This document shows positions 48,996 through 60,856 of a stretch of DNA of 64,000 nt, piece by piece. A program made the translations under genes and the position numbers. A model generated the notes under the pieces. That model had not been told where the DNA came from. It did no database searches and was given only the letters and a program-made list of their open reading frames with translations. The stretch's first letter is position 1. Each line of letters begins with the position of its first letter. Source of the stretch: Paraspadella gotoi (lineage: Eukaryota; Chaetognatha); the NCBI GenBank assembly GCA_051294375.1, contig CM119263.1:11757130-11821129 (forward strand). Direction: 5' to 3'.

Positions 48996-49886
48996 TCCTT
49001 AATTCCACTTTTTCCTTCTATCTCCTTCAACCCTCGCTATTTTTTTCTGCAACTTTGTGTCTCTTCTCCCTCCCTCCTTTTTTTTTTCGTCTTTCCTCTC
49101 TTCTCTCTTCTCCCCTCCCCTTCTCTCCCCTCCAATCCCCTCCCCCCTCTCCTCCCCATCCCTCCCTCCCAGTCTTCGTTCGACGACTTCGTCAGCGCTT
49201 TTATCGTGCTTACCTCTGTTTGGCCGACGACGGAAAATCAAGACGAATCGATGTCATCATCTTAGTATCATAGCCGCGTCATTTTCATGTCATTTTCATG
49301 TCATTTCCATATCGTTGCTTCCACGTCTTCCTTTCATCAGCCGTCTCTTCGCCCGGCAAATCTCATTTATCAATATTTACCACGACGGGCTTAAAAAACG
49401 ACCGTTTTCAAAATTTCGTGGATTTTCATGCTGGCAGTTCGAGAGAGAACAAATTGTAGAAACCCCTGAAAACGGCGTACGACTCAATTGTCTGACACAT
49501 GTTCGTTCCCGTTAAAGAACATAGACGATGAAATTTTAAGATTGTAGGCAAATTTGACATGTATAATTGTATATTGTAAATAGTCATGGACAATGTACGA
49601 TTTATTAAGCACAAAAAAATACTAAAGAAAGAAAGATCCAGTTGAAAATAAAAACAAAAGTAACGAGGAAAAAAACGAACAAAGAATCAAAGGTAAAACC
49701 AAGAATGAACTAAAAAAGAATAAACAACAGAAATAGTAAAATAAAAAATAAATAAAAAAGAAAGATTTAACGTCGCACCCGCATGCGAGACCTGGAACCG
49801 AAGCCGGTGGCATGGAATCTCTTCCATCGACGCCCAGAGGAGTAAAACTCGTAGTCGTCAGCGTCGTCGGAAATATAAGTGACGGG

Positions 49887-49897
49887 GAAGAGAGAGA

Positions 49898-49934
<37 letters not shown>

Positions 49935-49939
49935 AAGAG

Positions 49940-49970
<31 letters not shown>

Positions 49971-49971
49971 C
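49887..49971. repeat. (AG)n microsatellite, interrupted
   Basis: About 85 bp of AG with AGAAG interruptions. Confidence 0.95.
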
Positions 49972-50021
49972 GAATCACGTTCACAGTTTTGATTTCAGCT
50001 AACAAATTGAATAATAAAATA

Positions 50022-50053
50022 TTATTATTATTATTATTATATTATTATTATTA

Positions 50054-50097
<44 letters not shown>

Positions 50098-50098
50098 C
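50022..50098. repeat. (ATT)n trinucleotide repeat
   Basis: TTA/ATT repeat with two single-base slips, 51 bp downstream of an AG array. Confidence 0.95.
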
Positions 50099-50521
50099 AT
50101 TCTTTTAAATGGCTTCTCGATTTAAAAGAATATAATATAAAAATAACAAATGAAAATGATGGACCGATGAAAATTTTAGATCCATTGATCTTCAACAATT
50201 GCCGGACTGAAACCGTGCAAAACCGTTATCAACGGGCGAACGAAGAGGCTCGACAATTTTTTTCTAAAAATTGACAAACCGATTGACTTAGTTTTATTTT
50301 TCATTGACTCCTGAACATTTGCGCTTAATACGTGTAATTTTCAAAGCATGAGTAGTATTGAATACTGTATGAAATATTTAAATTTAGACAAATATCATAG
50401 AAAAAACTTATTCTCCTAATACGGAATTGGAATCTTCTTCCGAAAAAAATCTCTACGAGACATTTCTCACATCAGGATATATCTTCACTCATTCTAACTT
50501 TTATTCTTCCTCATTAACTGA

Positions 50522-50522
<1 letters not shown>

Positions 50523-50575
<53 letters not shown>

Positions 50576-50635
50576 CTCTCTCTCTCTTTCTTTCTCTCTC
50601 TTTCTTTCTCTCTCTTTCTTTCTCTCTCTCTTTCA
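50523..50635. repeat. (CT)n microsatellite, interrupted
   Basis: CT with CTAT and CTTT interruptions, about 113 bp. Confidence 0.95.
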
Positions 50636-51771
50636 CTGCCTCTACCAATCTTGTCTCACATTCTTTATTCAACATTTTTTTTTAAATGGTTTTAGGCTCT
50701 CGCTAGTTTTCGGCTAAGAAAAAGACTTTTTTAGAAATTCCTTTCACTGATTTTATGTCCTAATAAATCTTCAACAGTTTCCTTCCAAGCCTTTTTTACA
50801 TCCATGGGGCAATATCCTTTAAGTTTTATTTGAAAAATTGACCCAGCGATCTGGATTCCATAATCGAATATTTTTTTTTCAAATTTCTATGAAAAATTTC
50901 AAACCCTAACGGATCAATATTTAAAATAAATAGTTCTACGCCCCAAACACGCAAACAAAACTCTATATACGTAGTTCAAACTCGAAAACCTGCCCGTGCA
51001 AATACGCCTAGCTTCAGTCTAAAAGGTTTTTCTCCTTTTTTTCGTGGATTTTTATTCGCAGCGTTATTTTGCGCGATTCGCCGAAATTCTAACCGATTCT
51101 TCTCGATTCCACGTGATGTAGCGCGATTTTGAGGCATCGTTGACCCGGTGACCCCCGTTACGCATGACTGAGGGGGCAACTCGTTTTAGTCGGGTTCAGC
51201 TATCCTTTCATTGAATCTCGTTTTTTTTTTATTATTTTTTCTATTATTATTATTATTATTATTATAGTTTTATTTAAAAAGAAATTTAATTGAAGTAAAG
51301 AGGAAAAAAGATCGACCATAAGAGATGATAGAAGTTGTTGAAAAACGTAGAAGTTTGTAAAGATATGTATTCTTTACAATTTTGGGTTAAGATGGCGAAG
51401 GTTATATTATGTTTTATTAACATCGAAAAAATAGAAAATTTTCTGATACCTTAGAATACAATAGAAAAGAATAGAATTGAATACAAAAGAATTCAATATA
51501 TTCCTTTATAGATCTTTAATTACGTAAGTACCGATTTTCGTTTTGTTGTAATTATTTTTTTTTTCATTATATAAAATGAATAATGAAAAAAAAATTATGG
51601 AACGAAAGCGAAACACGAACGCGAAATAAAGTTTTAGAGAATAAGCAAATTTTTTCCTTTTTTTTTTCTTTCTTGTAAAGAAAATTTTTTTAATCTCAAA
51701 ATATACGAATCAGATTTTCTTTTAGGAGAAACCGGAGACTTTTCCAGGGAAATCGATTCCCTGTCTGCGGA

Positions 51772-51773
<2 letters not shown>

Positions 51774-51859
<86 letters not shown>

Positions 51860-51895
51860 CTCTCTTCTCTCTCTCTCTCTCTCTTCTCTTTCTCT
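51774..51895. repeat. (CT)n microsatellite, ~122 bp
   Basis: Pure for 80 bp, then interrupted by CC and TTC. Confidence 0.95.
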
Positions 51896-51940
51896 CCGCG
51901 ATCATCTCATTCGTCTGTATTTCTTCTAGGTCTACCACTA

Positions 51941-52163
51941 TCATCTGGCCAATATTTCAATCCCGTTAATAATTCCGTCATTACCCTCTACCTTCATCTG
52001 CGTCGTCAAAATGATGTAATCAGCGCCGCTTTCTGTGGCGTAATTGACGTCACGCCCGTAATTGACGCCACCACCTCCCTTCGCTTCATACCCCGCTTGG
52101 ACTTTTTGGCGCAGATTCGCGGCCCTCGGCGTCGCTGTTGGCGTCGGCGTCATTTCGGCACCA
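51941..52163 (-). CDS. Possible terminal exon, unknown protein
   Basis: On the - strand an open stretch of about 74 codons follows a T-rich acceptor (tttttttcccgag) and ends in TGA. It begins YLDGAEMTPTPTATPRAANL, has a Gly run (KGGGGVNYGRDVNYATESG), then ILTTQMKVEG and ends NGIEILAR. Residue mix is protein-like and not explained by the neighbouring repeats. A second open stretch just upstream (to about 52330) might be the preceding exon, but the splice between them is unresolved. Confidence 0.35.
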
Positions 52164-52818
52164 TCCAAATATCTCGGGAAAAAAAAATCGGATTAATGTG
52201 GCGGGATTTTCTTCGCGTCCGCAAAGACTGGAATCTCGTTTGCATCTCGTCATCGAGAGTGGAGGCGTTCCTCCATGCAGCCCTTCGTCCACCCCATGAA
52301 ATTTTTCATTTATTTTTCTCTCTACTTCTCGAAACAACTTAGGTGTTCAATTGAAAATAAACCTATCACTGTTATCGTCACGGTACCCTTTACTGCGCAT
52401 GCGCGAATGTTCGCTCATCAAGCCGACAGTTTACGCCACGCTTCGCCCTCCGGTCCCCGATGAAAAAAAAAAATTTCTTTTTTAATTCGTTTTTCTCTTT
52501 CAAGAATCAGACGCCAATGACTCCCTCTCCGCCTGTCTCTCGTTCTCTCTCTCTCTCTGCTTTTCTTCGCGGCGACAGAAGGAAAAACTAGGTTCATCAT
52601 TGGTTAAAATAAAAGACCCTGAGTATAAAACATTATCGCCTAATGAGACGAAACAGAAAGCGACCGAGAGAATCATTCATCACTTTTGCTGCCTCGTTTT
52701 TCACATATCGCACCCTTTCACGATTTTCACAGTTTCACGTTCTTTTCACTCTTTGCGCTCCGTCGGTCTTGTAATAGAATCGTTCTACTAGAAGAAGAGG
52801 AAATCAGAAGTATTTTCA

Positions 52819-52897
52819 GTCTCTCTCTCTCTCTCTCTCTCTCCCTCTCTCTCTCTCTCTCTCCTCTCTCTCTCCTTTCTCTCTCTCTCTCTCTCTT
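52819..52897. repeat. (CT)n microsatellite, interrupted
   Basis: About 79 bp, 90 bp upstream of the ATG proposed at 52986. Confidence 0.95.
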
Positions 52898-52985
52898 CTC
52901 CATATCTACATTTCTTCATTTCATTTTTTTTCTTTTTTTTTTAATTTTTCCGGCAATTTTTCAATCTCAACGTTTTTTTTTCACG

Positions 52986-53108
52986 ATGTCAAACTTTGCC
53001 GACGCCTTGGCAGTTTCACCCTTGGATAATCTACAGCGCGGAAATTCACTGCCTCACGGTTCGTTCCCTCCACAACCACAACCTCTCTCTCTCTCCCTCT
53101 CCCTCTCC

Positions 53109-53139
<31 letters not shown>

Positions 53140-54770
53140 CCTTGATCTCACGGCATTTGCATTTCCAGGAAATAAAAATAAGGCGGGGATCAGAGGGGGT
53201 AAGGCTGCATTAGAGGGAGGCGGGATAACTTTTCCAAATGGTAATTTTTTGAAAAAAAAAAAGCTGAAGTTTTTATATTACAAAGGATAATTCTCAAATT
53301 TTTATTCACAACTTAAACTGGGTGACAGAGGGACCAACGGATTTCTAACTCCTTCCCATAGACGCGGCTCTACTTCTCCTTCAAACGTTCGACGGATTAA
53401 CCCATCCCCATCACTATGAACCACATCAGCAGCAACAGCAGTTGCATCAGCTACAACTGAGAAATCGTCAACTCCAACTTCAAAACGACGCGTTGCAGCA
53501 ACACCGACTGCAACAGCTGTTGCAGCAGCATCGAAGACAGCAGCAGCAGCCACGAGCGGAAGCCTTGACGTTACCGCGGTTTTATTCGAGCTACGTCGGA
53601 GAGTCTGGAGACGCCGCGGCGAAGCGGAGAAGTGAGTTGGAAATCGGCGACGATCGAGATTGGATAGAAGTTGTCGGTGATCGAGGTGTGTCGCTCGAGT
53701 TGGAGCAGTTGTGGATCGAGCCACTTGACAGTTGATACTGTGGTAGGATTATCGTTGGCAATGTCTAAGGTATCGTCGGTTGTGACCGTAAAACAAAGAG
53801 GTTGATTGATAAATTCTGGTTTTGTGGAAGACGATGCCGCGAGCAGTTTACCGTCCGTTGCACACAAGGTCCCGAACTTCGGATCGGGCTGTAGTCCGAC
53901 ACTACAGGTGGGTTAGACGCCCCGTCCCGCTTTTACTTGTGTGAATCAGCAGGGCGCGAACCCGAGTCCTTTGGGTTGGGAGGAGCTCGTGCTACCTCCG
54001 GCGCCAAAGGTGCTGCTGATTCTCGGACGAGTAGTGGAGTATGAAATACTACCACTACAGTTTTTCATTTTGATTAACATTTTACTTTCTTTTCGTTTTG
54101 CATTCATTTTTCTGCCTTCGACTCGGCAAATTCAAATGAAACTAACCCGTCTCAACCTCGCCTCCGCCCGCCAACGACTTACCCTCAATCTCCGCGCTCT
54201 CCTGACCAAAATCCACGCCTTTTGTTTCCGTATCGATTGACCTATTCGCCCCCTTTCGGAACATTCGTCTCGTGTTTTCATCTCCTTTTGCAATTTAAAT
54301 CCACGTTTGACCCGACTGAAAATCCCGACTCGAAAATTGAGCCGACCCCCGGCTCGCCACGGCTTATCCTCTCACTTTAACCACGTAACGCCCCCCCAGA
54401 CGCGCCGGCGGTGATCCGCTTTGGCACGGTGACCCGTCACCACCTTCTCTCCCCCGCCTCCTCGTTCGCGTCGACCCTTACCCTCTCCGCCACGCCTTCC
54501 CCCGTCGCCGCCTTTCCCCTCGCCCCCTACCCGACGCCGCAATCGACGCCGCACTCTACCCCGCGGATGGCGCGCGCCTCAAACGCTAGAGGATCGCCGC
54601 GCCCACTTCCGCCCAAAAGAACGACGACGAACTACTCCGCCAAAAGTAAAAGGGAGGACGACGCCGCCACCGGCGTCAACGGAAACAAAAACGAAGGAAT
54701 CGGCGTCACCAATGGGTTTGGCGCCGGTAGGGGAAAAGAGACCAGGTGCGCGTTTTGTCGGAACCGCTGA
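52986..54770 (+). CDS. Probable Gln-rich, disordered protein
   Basis: Exons 52986-53058, 53362-53631, optional 53950-54009, and 54400-54770 (TGA) are in phase with or without the third. Exon 1 starts MSNFADALAVSPLDNLQ. Exon 2 is Gln-rich (HQLQLRNRQLQLQ, several QQ runs) and ends in a strong donor (A|GTGAGT). The last exon is Pro/Ser/Thr-rich, then Lys/Asn-rich, and closes with ETRCAFCRNR before the stop. That end resembles the first Cys pair of a Nanos-type zinc finger (C-x-F-C-R/K-N), but the rest of such a finger is absent. A (CT)n array lies in intron 1. Gln-rich regions are common in RNA-binding and transcription regulators; function here is not known. Confidence 0.45.
53083..53139. repeat. 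(CT)n microsatellite, interrupted
   Basis: Lies in the proposed first intron of the Gln-rich gene. Confidence 0.9.
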
Positions 54771-56120
54771 ACGATTGATGGTTTTGTCGTCATCGTTTTC
54801 GTTGATGGGATCTTTGTTTTTTTTTTTTTTTAATGGAGCGACGGTTTGTTGTTGTTTCTTGCGGAGGCGATTCCAATGATGACGACGACGCGGTTGTTAC
54901 CATCGTTATACTTAGAGCTGTTTTTTTTTTTGTTTTTTTTTGCTCTGCTATAGATTCTGAATACGGTGCTTAACAAAGTCGGCAGCAAGTTTCTGAAGCA
55001 TGAGAAAGGCGTTCGTGGACTATATTTTAGCGATACGAAAAGTCCACAGCGTCGTTAAAATTTAAATTGCCCAGATGGAAATAATTCGAATCCGATGAGA
55101 CAAAGAACTTTCTGTCCGAATTGAAATTCATGTTAAGGAGAAATCGCCTCATACAGCTCTCCTAATCTTTACTCCAAGTAGTCTAGGGGATGAATAACTC
55201 ATAAAGTTATCGTTATAATAATGCTAGTATCTTAATTAAGCTTCAAACTATACTATGCGTCAACGTAAAGCCTTGGAATTCGCTTTTCATGTTTTTATAT
55301 TGGCGAGATTTACTGAAAAACTTGTTGATCGCTACTAAATCCGAGAAAGAGAAAAAACGAGATGGCAGTTAAATACGAGGATTTGTTGTTCTCACTCAGA
55401 TTCCTGATTTATTAAAACTTTCAAGGTCATCGACAAACATTTTCTAACTTGTCTAAATCTGCACTAAAATTTGTTTGTTTGTTTCGCTTTCCTTTGTCTT
55501 CAGGTTTTAGATGACTCTCAGACGTATGTGAACAATTTGTCTCTGAGAGTTTGTGTCTCGACCTTCTTGTTTTGCATTCCATACATTCCATACATTCCTT
55601 ACATTCCATACATTTTGATTTCCATACAGGTCCGCACATTTAATTAGAAGCCATTAACGCTATCATCTCCTACAGATTGCCATTAACGTCACTGGCTACT
55701 GTCTGTTAGGCCGACTGGTTTCTGTTGTTTTGTCAACCCCAAAAAATTTTCTTTACTGTCTTCATCACGACTTAACGATCTTAGGCTCTCACGAGACAGA
55801 TATCCGAGGGAAGTTTTTTGACGAGGGCCCATTTGGGAAAAAAACATTTCGTAAATGGGGCGGAGCGGCGAAACGCAACATCGAAGCACGCCCCCTGTCT
55901 TGGTCCTTCGCCGCCATATTTCACATCATTTGTAAAAGTTGTTTTCGATTGGATTCGTAACGAATTCTGTAAATTCCAAATACTGATTATATAATATATA
56001 TGATTATACTGATTATATATCAGAATTAATTTTCGCCATAATCATCGCTTTACTGATTACTAAAACCGTTAAATAGCCTTTTTTTTTAATTTCGATATTT
56101 CAAGCGAAAAAAACGGAGGG
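54771..56120. other. Intergenic region
   Basis: Contains a short 10-bp tandem repeat (ATTCCATACA, 55574-55612). No gene supported. Confidence 0.5.
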
Positions 56121-56468
56121 ATGAACGAGAAAAGTGAAGAATCAAAATCCAACGGAGGATTAAATCATCATCATCATCATCAGTTTGTCATCGCCTCCCC
56201 AGATTCAGATTATGGTGCAAACCAAAGAAATAAAGGGTAAGCCACTCGTCCTCTTTTTCATGTCAAGTATCATTGAGTTACGACTTTCGTTTCGTTGCGT
56301 TTTAAATTTAGAGAAAACAAAGTTTTTAATGTTTACAAACAACGATCTTTTGTTAAAATAAAACGGAGATGTTTCGACTCTTCGACTTTTTATTTTGCGC
56401 TGATGAAGACTCGCGACTTTAGAGTCGTTGTTTGTAAACAATAAAAACTTTGTTTTCTAATGTCATAC

Positions 56469-56561
<93 letters not shown>

Positions 56562-59218
56562 TATAAATAAATAAATTTAATATTAATAATATATAATTTA
56601 TTAATAATATTAATAAAATAACAAATTTTTAAAAAAAAATATTAATAAAACAGAATAATTTCGAATTTTCTACCTCGCAGTCAATCCTGGAAATTCCAAG
56701 GTCCTAACAAGCGTTTGAATTTCGATATGAATTATTATTTCCCAGGTTTCCCATAAAACCTTGAAATTTGCTCTCATTCTTGATTTATTTACGAGGCTTA
56801 TTGAATTCACTAGAGTTTCCCGATTTGAATTAATTCAGCTGCGCGCCGAATGCGGGTTCCATTTTCTGTCCGACGGGCCTTTTGTTTCAAAACTCGATGC
56901 CATTGCCTCCCGCTCCGAATTCCGAGCTTGTAGCGACATCATCTCCCAAGAAAACTCAACCTCGAAGATTCTCAACTTCATCGCAGAACGGCGTCAGCCG
57001 AGGCGGGGAAGAGACTTTTGTTAAAAAGCCTTTGCAAACAAAAGAACCCGGGTGAGTAAGAGTAGCATCGGCACCTTGGTACAATTCGGAAATTCGTTAC
57101 ATATGGTGTTTCTTTTTAATAACGCAAAAATGAAAAATAAAAAATTACTGTTTATATTACTTATTTTTATTTTTTTATCCAAAATACATCTTAAACATAA
57201 TGTTTCTTGGCAACGAAGAGCAATCCATTCCGATTCTAATCTTCCTCTTTCCCACCCGCGAAGCTACAACCTCGCGTTAAATCCCGGCGTCGTCGTCGGC
57301 GCGCGCGAAGCCCGCGTTCCCCCCGGCGTCGATTTCGCGACTCCGCAAACCCAACACGATTCCGGCGCTCATTTTTGCGACTTTAACTCTCACGACGCTG
57401 GATTTTTGCCTGATGCGGTTTTGGCCGACACCGGTTTTCTGCTCAGCGCCGGCGGAGAATCATCCTCGTCGACGCTGACTTCGATCGGAACTTCGGCTTC
57501 CGGCGCCAACGTGCCGCTCGACGTTTTCGGCTCCGGAGACCCTCCTTCCAACGCCTCGTCCGCCACCGACCCGGAGGATCGAGCCACTCCCACCTCGAAC
57601 AACACCATGGATATTTTCAAACGACTCACCCACGGCATCACAAGTAAGAAGAAACGCGGTTAACGAAAACTCAAATTTGAAAACCCATTTTCTGGGACAG
57701 CTCTGAGAAAACTGGCGAGAAAAGTTGTTTTGAAACGCAATAAAGGAAGTGGGACAGGGACCGACTTCTAGCATTCTGCTTTATAATGAATTTAAAAAAA
57801 AGTCAAAACGTCATGAAAGAAGTACGGTAAGAAGTTCGAATTTTTAGTCAGCGTGATGTTTGGAATGGAAATGAAACAAAATAAAAGATGGCCGCTTAAG
57901 CATTGAAAAAAATAAAAATAAAAGGGTTCGAGAAAAATGAATCGGTTATCATCCAAAGCCTTTGAAAAGTCTGTTTACTTTATGAGAAAAAAGTGTGGGT
58001 CGGCTACCAAAATAACAATACACAGAATTGAAAATTGGATATTCTTCATTAAAGGAAGATTTGTTTTCGGATATTTTTTTGTTCTATTAATCTGTCAAGC
58101 GGAAGCAGACGCTCGCTCGTTTCTCTTTCTAATCCGACGCGAGGGAACCCTCGTTATGAGGACATCGCGTAGCCCGACGAAAGCCGTGACTTTTTATGAT
58201 GACGTTAACCTTCCGATCAGCGTCTATTTGGTAAACAACGTTACCATGGCAACGACCTATCATATTCTCGTCTTTCACGTCATTCCCTTATCTCTTCCCC
58301 ATTGACAAAAAGGAGATGCTACTTTCTCGCTCGGGAAAAATATCTATTGTTAACATCGAGCGAGTCCCTTTCTGAAAGTTTATGTAGTGAAAGTTTTTAA
58401 CGAATATTTCGGCCATCTTTTCCGAAAGAGCCCCATTTCAGCTTAATTATTAATTATATAGTGGCGGTATATTCACACCGCCTCACGTCCATCATGCATA
58501 ATATTAGTTTTTATTAGTTTTAAAGACTTGGTTAAGGGTTAGGCCTAGGAATGGAGCTTTAGTCAGGGATTAAGATGAGGGATTAGAAAAGGAATTGGTT
58601 TAAGTTTTGGTTATAGAATATATAATATAATATATATATTATATATAATATATATGGTTGAGGATTTGGGTTACTTAGGGATTAGGTTAGGCTTTTAGGT
58701 TAAGGATTTGATTAAATATTTAGAAAAAATAAGATTAAATATAAGACTTTAAATTAAGTCGCCCTTTCGGAAAATAGTACCAATATATATTTATATAAAA
58801 ACATTCGGAGTAGTAAATAAATTAATTTAATATTATCGTTTAGATTTAGTGAAAAGACTTTCGTTTCGTTTCGTTTAAAATTAAGAGAGAAAACAAAGTT
58901 TATTTTTATTTACAAACAACGAGTTTTATTTTTGAAACTGCACTGCCCCGAAGAAGACTCAAAAAAGAGTCGAAACATGTCCGTTTCAAAAATAAAACTC
59001 ATTGTTTGTAAACAAAATAAATTTTGTTAAATATAAACCAACAGCGAGAAGGTTATGAATAAATAATGCAAATGACCAAAGCCCTGTGGTATGGATATAT
59101 TTCGAAAATTTAAACAGTTAGTCTTCGTCTAGTAAAGACTTATAACCTTGTCTTTTATAAAAACCTCTTGTCTTACATATTCATATACATAGGTTTAGTT
59201 CAATAATTGAGGAAAAAA

Positions 59219-59257
<39 letters not shown>

Positions 59258-60856
59258 AAAAATAAATAAATAACTTGCACAGAACTATTCGCTGTTTTGG
59301 CTTTTTCCCTCTCGACATCGTCGCGTTTTTCTTCATTCTTCTTTTTTCTTTCATCGTTTATCTTTTCTTCTTTGTTTTTCGGTCAACGAAAAAATCTACG
59401 GAATCGTCGAAAATTCGGGGTCAGCCAGCAAATGCCAACTGGCATAAAAACCAACAAATTCGGAATGGCATAAAAACCAGCAAATGCCATCTGGGGTCAG
59501 AAAATGCAATCGCTCTTCGTTGTGTTGCCATGAGGGACGTTTTGCGATTCTCCGAGATTCGTATGAATTTAAAATAGTAAATGCTCTCAGCAACGAAAAA
59601 TTTGGCGGGATATGAATAATAAAATATTCGTAGAAGAATTTCGAGCTGCTCGGAAATCTGATTTTAAATATTCCAAGTTGTTAATTTCCAAACATTCGTT
59701 GATGTTGTGCCAATACGAACGCAATAAAACGTGTTGGATAAAAGTTCTATCTTTCCAACCAAAACCTTCAAGAATCGTTTAATGCCTTATTCCTTTCTTC
59801 TCATCGAAGAGAAAAAAGTGTGAACGATTTAATCATTGGAGGGTCTTTGGGTCGTTCGTGTCATCCGCTGGGTCGCCGCCGGGAACTCAGCAATCATTCA
59901 TGATTCTTGTTGCATCAAGTTAAGAGGGGTTGCTGAAAGGCGGTTGAGAGCGAATCGTTTGCTTTAAAAAGGTCGTTAAACTTTAACATTAATTGCCCAT
60001 TAGTCGTTAGTTAATTAGCCGGTTATGATTGAACTTTGATTTACAAGTAAAATTTAAATGTAACTTTAGCATCAAGTTGATTGAAATTTTAAGAATCTTC
60101 ATCAATGGGAGATAAATGTTAGAAGTGCTTGGGTATACGAAAATTCCACTCTTAATCATTTTTTAAAAAAAAAAGAGAAAATTGCTCGTTGAGCCAAATT
60201 GAATATTGGATCGGTTACTTATTCGGCTCGAAAAGGATTTGAAACGAGAAATAAAAAAAAAAAAAGAAAATGGTTCGACTCGTTTCTTTTTTCCACTTCG
60301 AATTCGCATCGGATGCCCTTCACCCGAAGACAGAGATTGGAGAATCGTGCAATTTCACGGTCTTTGTTTTTTCGGTCGTCGAATCCGCAGCATCTTTATC
60401 CGACAGTGTGCAACCAGTGCGGCGGTCGAGAGAAACTAGTCCCCTCCATCTCATCCTCGCCAACGATTTATCGCCTTTTCTTCGGCCTTTTTTCGGCGCT
60501 TTACGCAGAATCGCACACTTTACCCATAAATTTTGCGCACTTTTAGAGATTTTTTTTTTTCTGCGGGAAAATTTTTTTTTTTTTGTTCGTTTTTTTTTCT
60601 TTTTTTTTTACCCTTTTTGGTCGACGTAACAAAGTTGGACAATCCTTCGAGTGGGGGGTATCGAGAGGCCAAGATTTTCCGGCTTGCTCAACAAATAAGA
60701 AAAGAGTTCTACCGCGAACAATCTGGAAGTAGTACGGAAACGGTTGACAAAGAACAGTCAAACGAATTTTCGAATCTGCTGCCACTGCTCAACGACTCCA
60801 TCCTCGCAAACTCCAGTCTCAAAACTCTAATTGCTGTTTCTTTCTCTTTCGCCCCG
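56121..60856 (+). CDS. Probable multi-exon disordered protein with PP1-docking-like motif (3' end open)
   Basis: Exons 56121-56236, 56839-57051, 57219-57643, 58109-58230 and 60635-60856 agree in phase (1,098 nt, 366 aa) and most have strong donors (GTAAGC, GTGAGT, GTAAGA). Exon 1 has ATG and a His5 run. Exons 2 and 3 are Ser/Pro/Asp-rich and disordered. Exons 4 and 5 join to read KAVTFYDDV then VYL-LDNPSS at about residues 276-298. KAVTF fits the RVxF motif that binds protein phosphatase 1. The following VYL-LD-N-PS resembles a conserved C-terminal motif I associate with LMTK/AATK kinases; no kinase domain is visible here. Exon 5 continues with a basic, possibly helical part (YREAKIFRLAQQIRKEFY). 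The acceptor of exon 3 could also be about 57263. No stop was found, so further exons follow. Confidence 0.45.
56313..56457. repeat. Inverted-repeat element, copy A
   Basis: Arms 56313-56345 and 56425-56457 are 33 bp each with one mismatch, around a 79-bp centre. It lies in intron 1 of the proposed gene. The centre holds CTGATGAAGACTC and GAGTC. Confidence 0.7.
56470..56563. repeat. (AAT)n trinucleotide repeat
   Basis: About 94 bp of uninterrupted AAT. Confidence 0.95.
58240..58253. promoter_or_regulatory. Consensus X-box (RFX) motif
   Basis: GTTACCATGGCAAC is an essentially perfect palindromic X-box, the binding site of RFX factors that drive ciliary genes in animals. It lies 10 bp inside intron 4 of the proposed gene, so it may mark an internal or different promoter, or be fortuitous. 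Confidence 0.5.
58530..58735. repeat. Degenerate TTAGG-like segment with AT palindrome
   Basis: Irregular runs of GGGATTAG, GGTTAGG and GGTTAAGG resemble decayed arthropod-type telomere repeats. An AT-only palindrome occupies about 58615-58656. Confidence 0.4.
58892..59028. repeat. Inverted-repeat element, copy B
   Basis: Arms about 58892-58938 and 58983-59028 pair, including a perfect 16-bp block (GTTTTATTTTTGAAAC and its complement). The centre has GACTC, six A, GAGTC, GAAAC. The left flank (CTTTCGTTTCGTT) is shared with copy A, 2.5 kb away. Confidence 0.7.
59215..59273. repeat. (AAAT)n tetranucleotide repeat
   Basis: About 59 bp of AAAT. Confidence 0.95.

Noticed and set aside
48697-49273. 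Overlapping long frames on both strands
   Set aside because: They are translations of a (TTCC)n array and pyrimidine-rich flanks.
55427-55639. Cys-rich MECKECMEC frame
   Set aside because: It is the translation of a 10-bp tandem repeat (ATTCCATACA complement).
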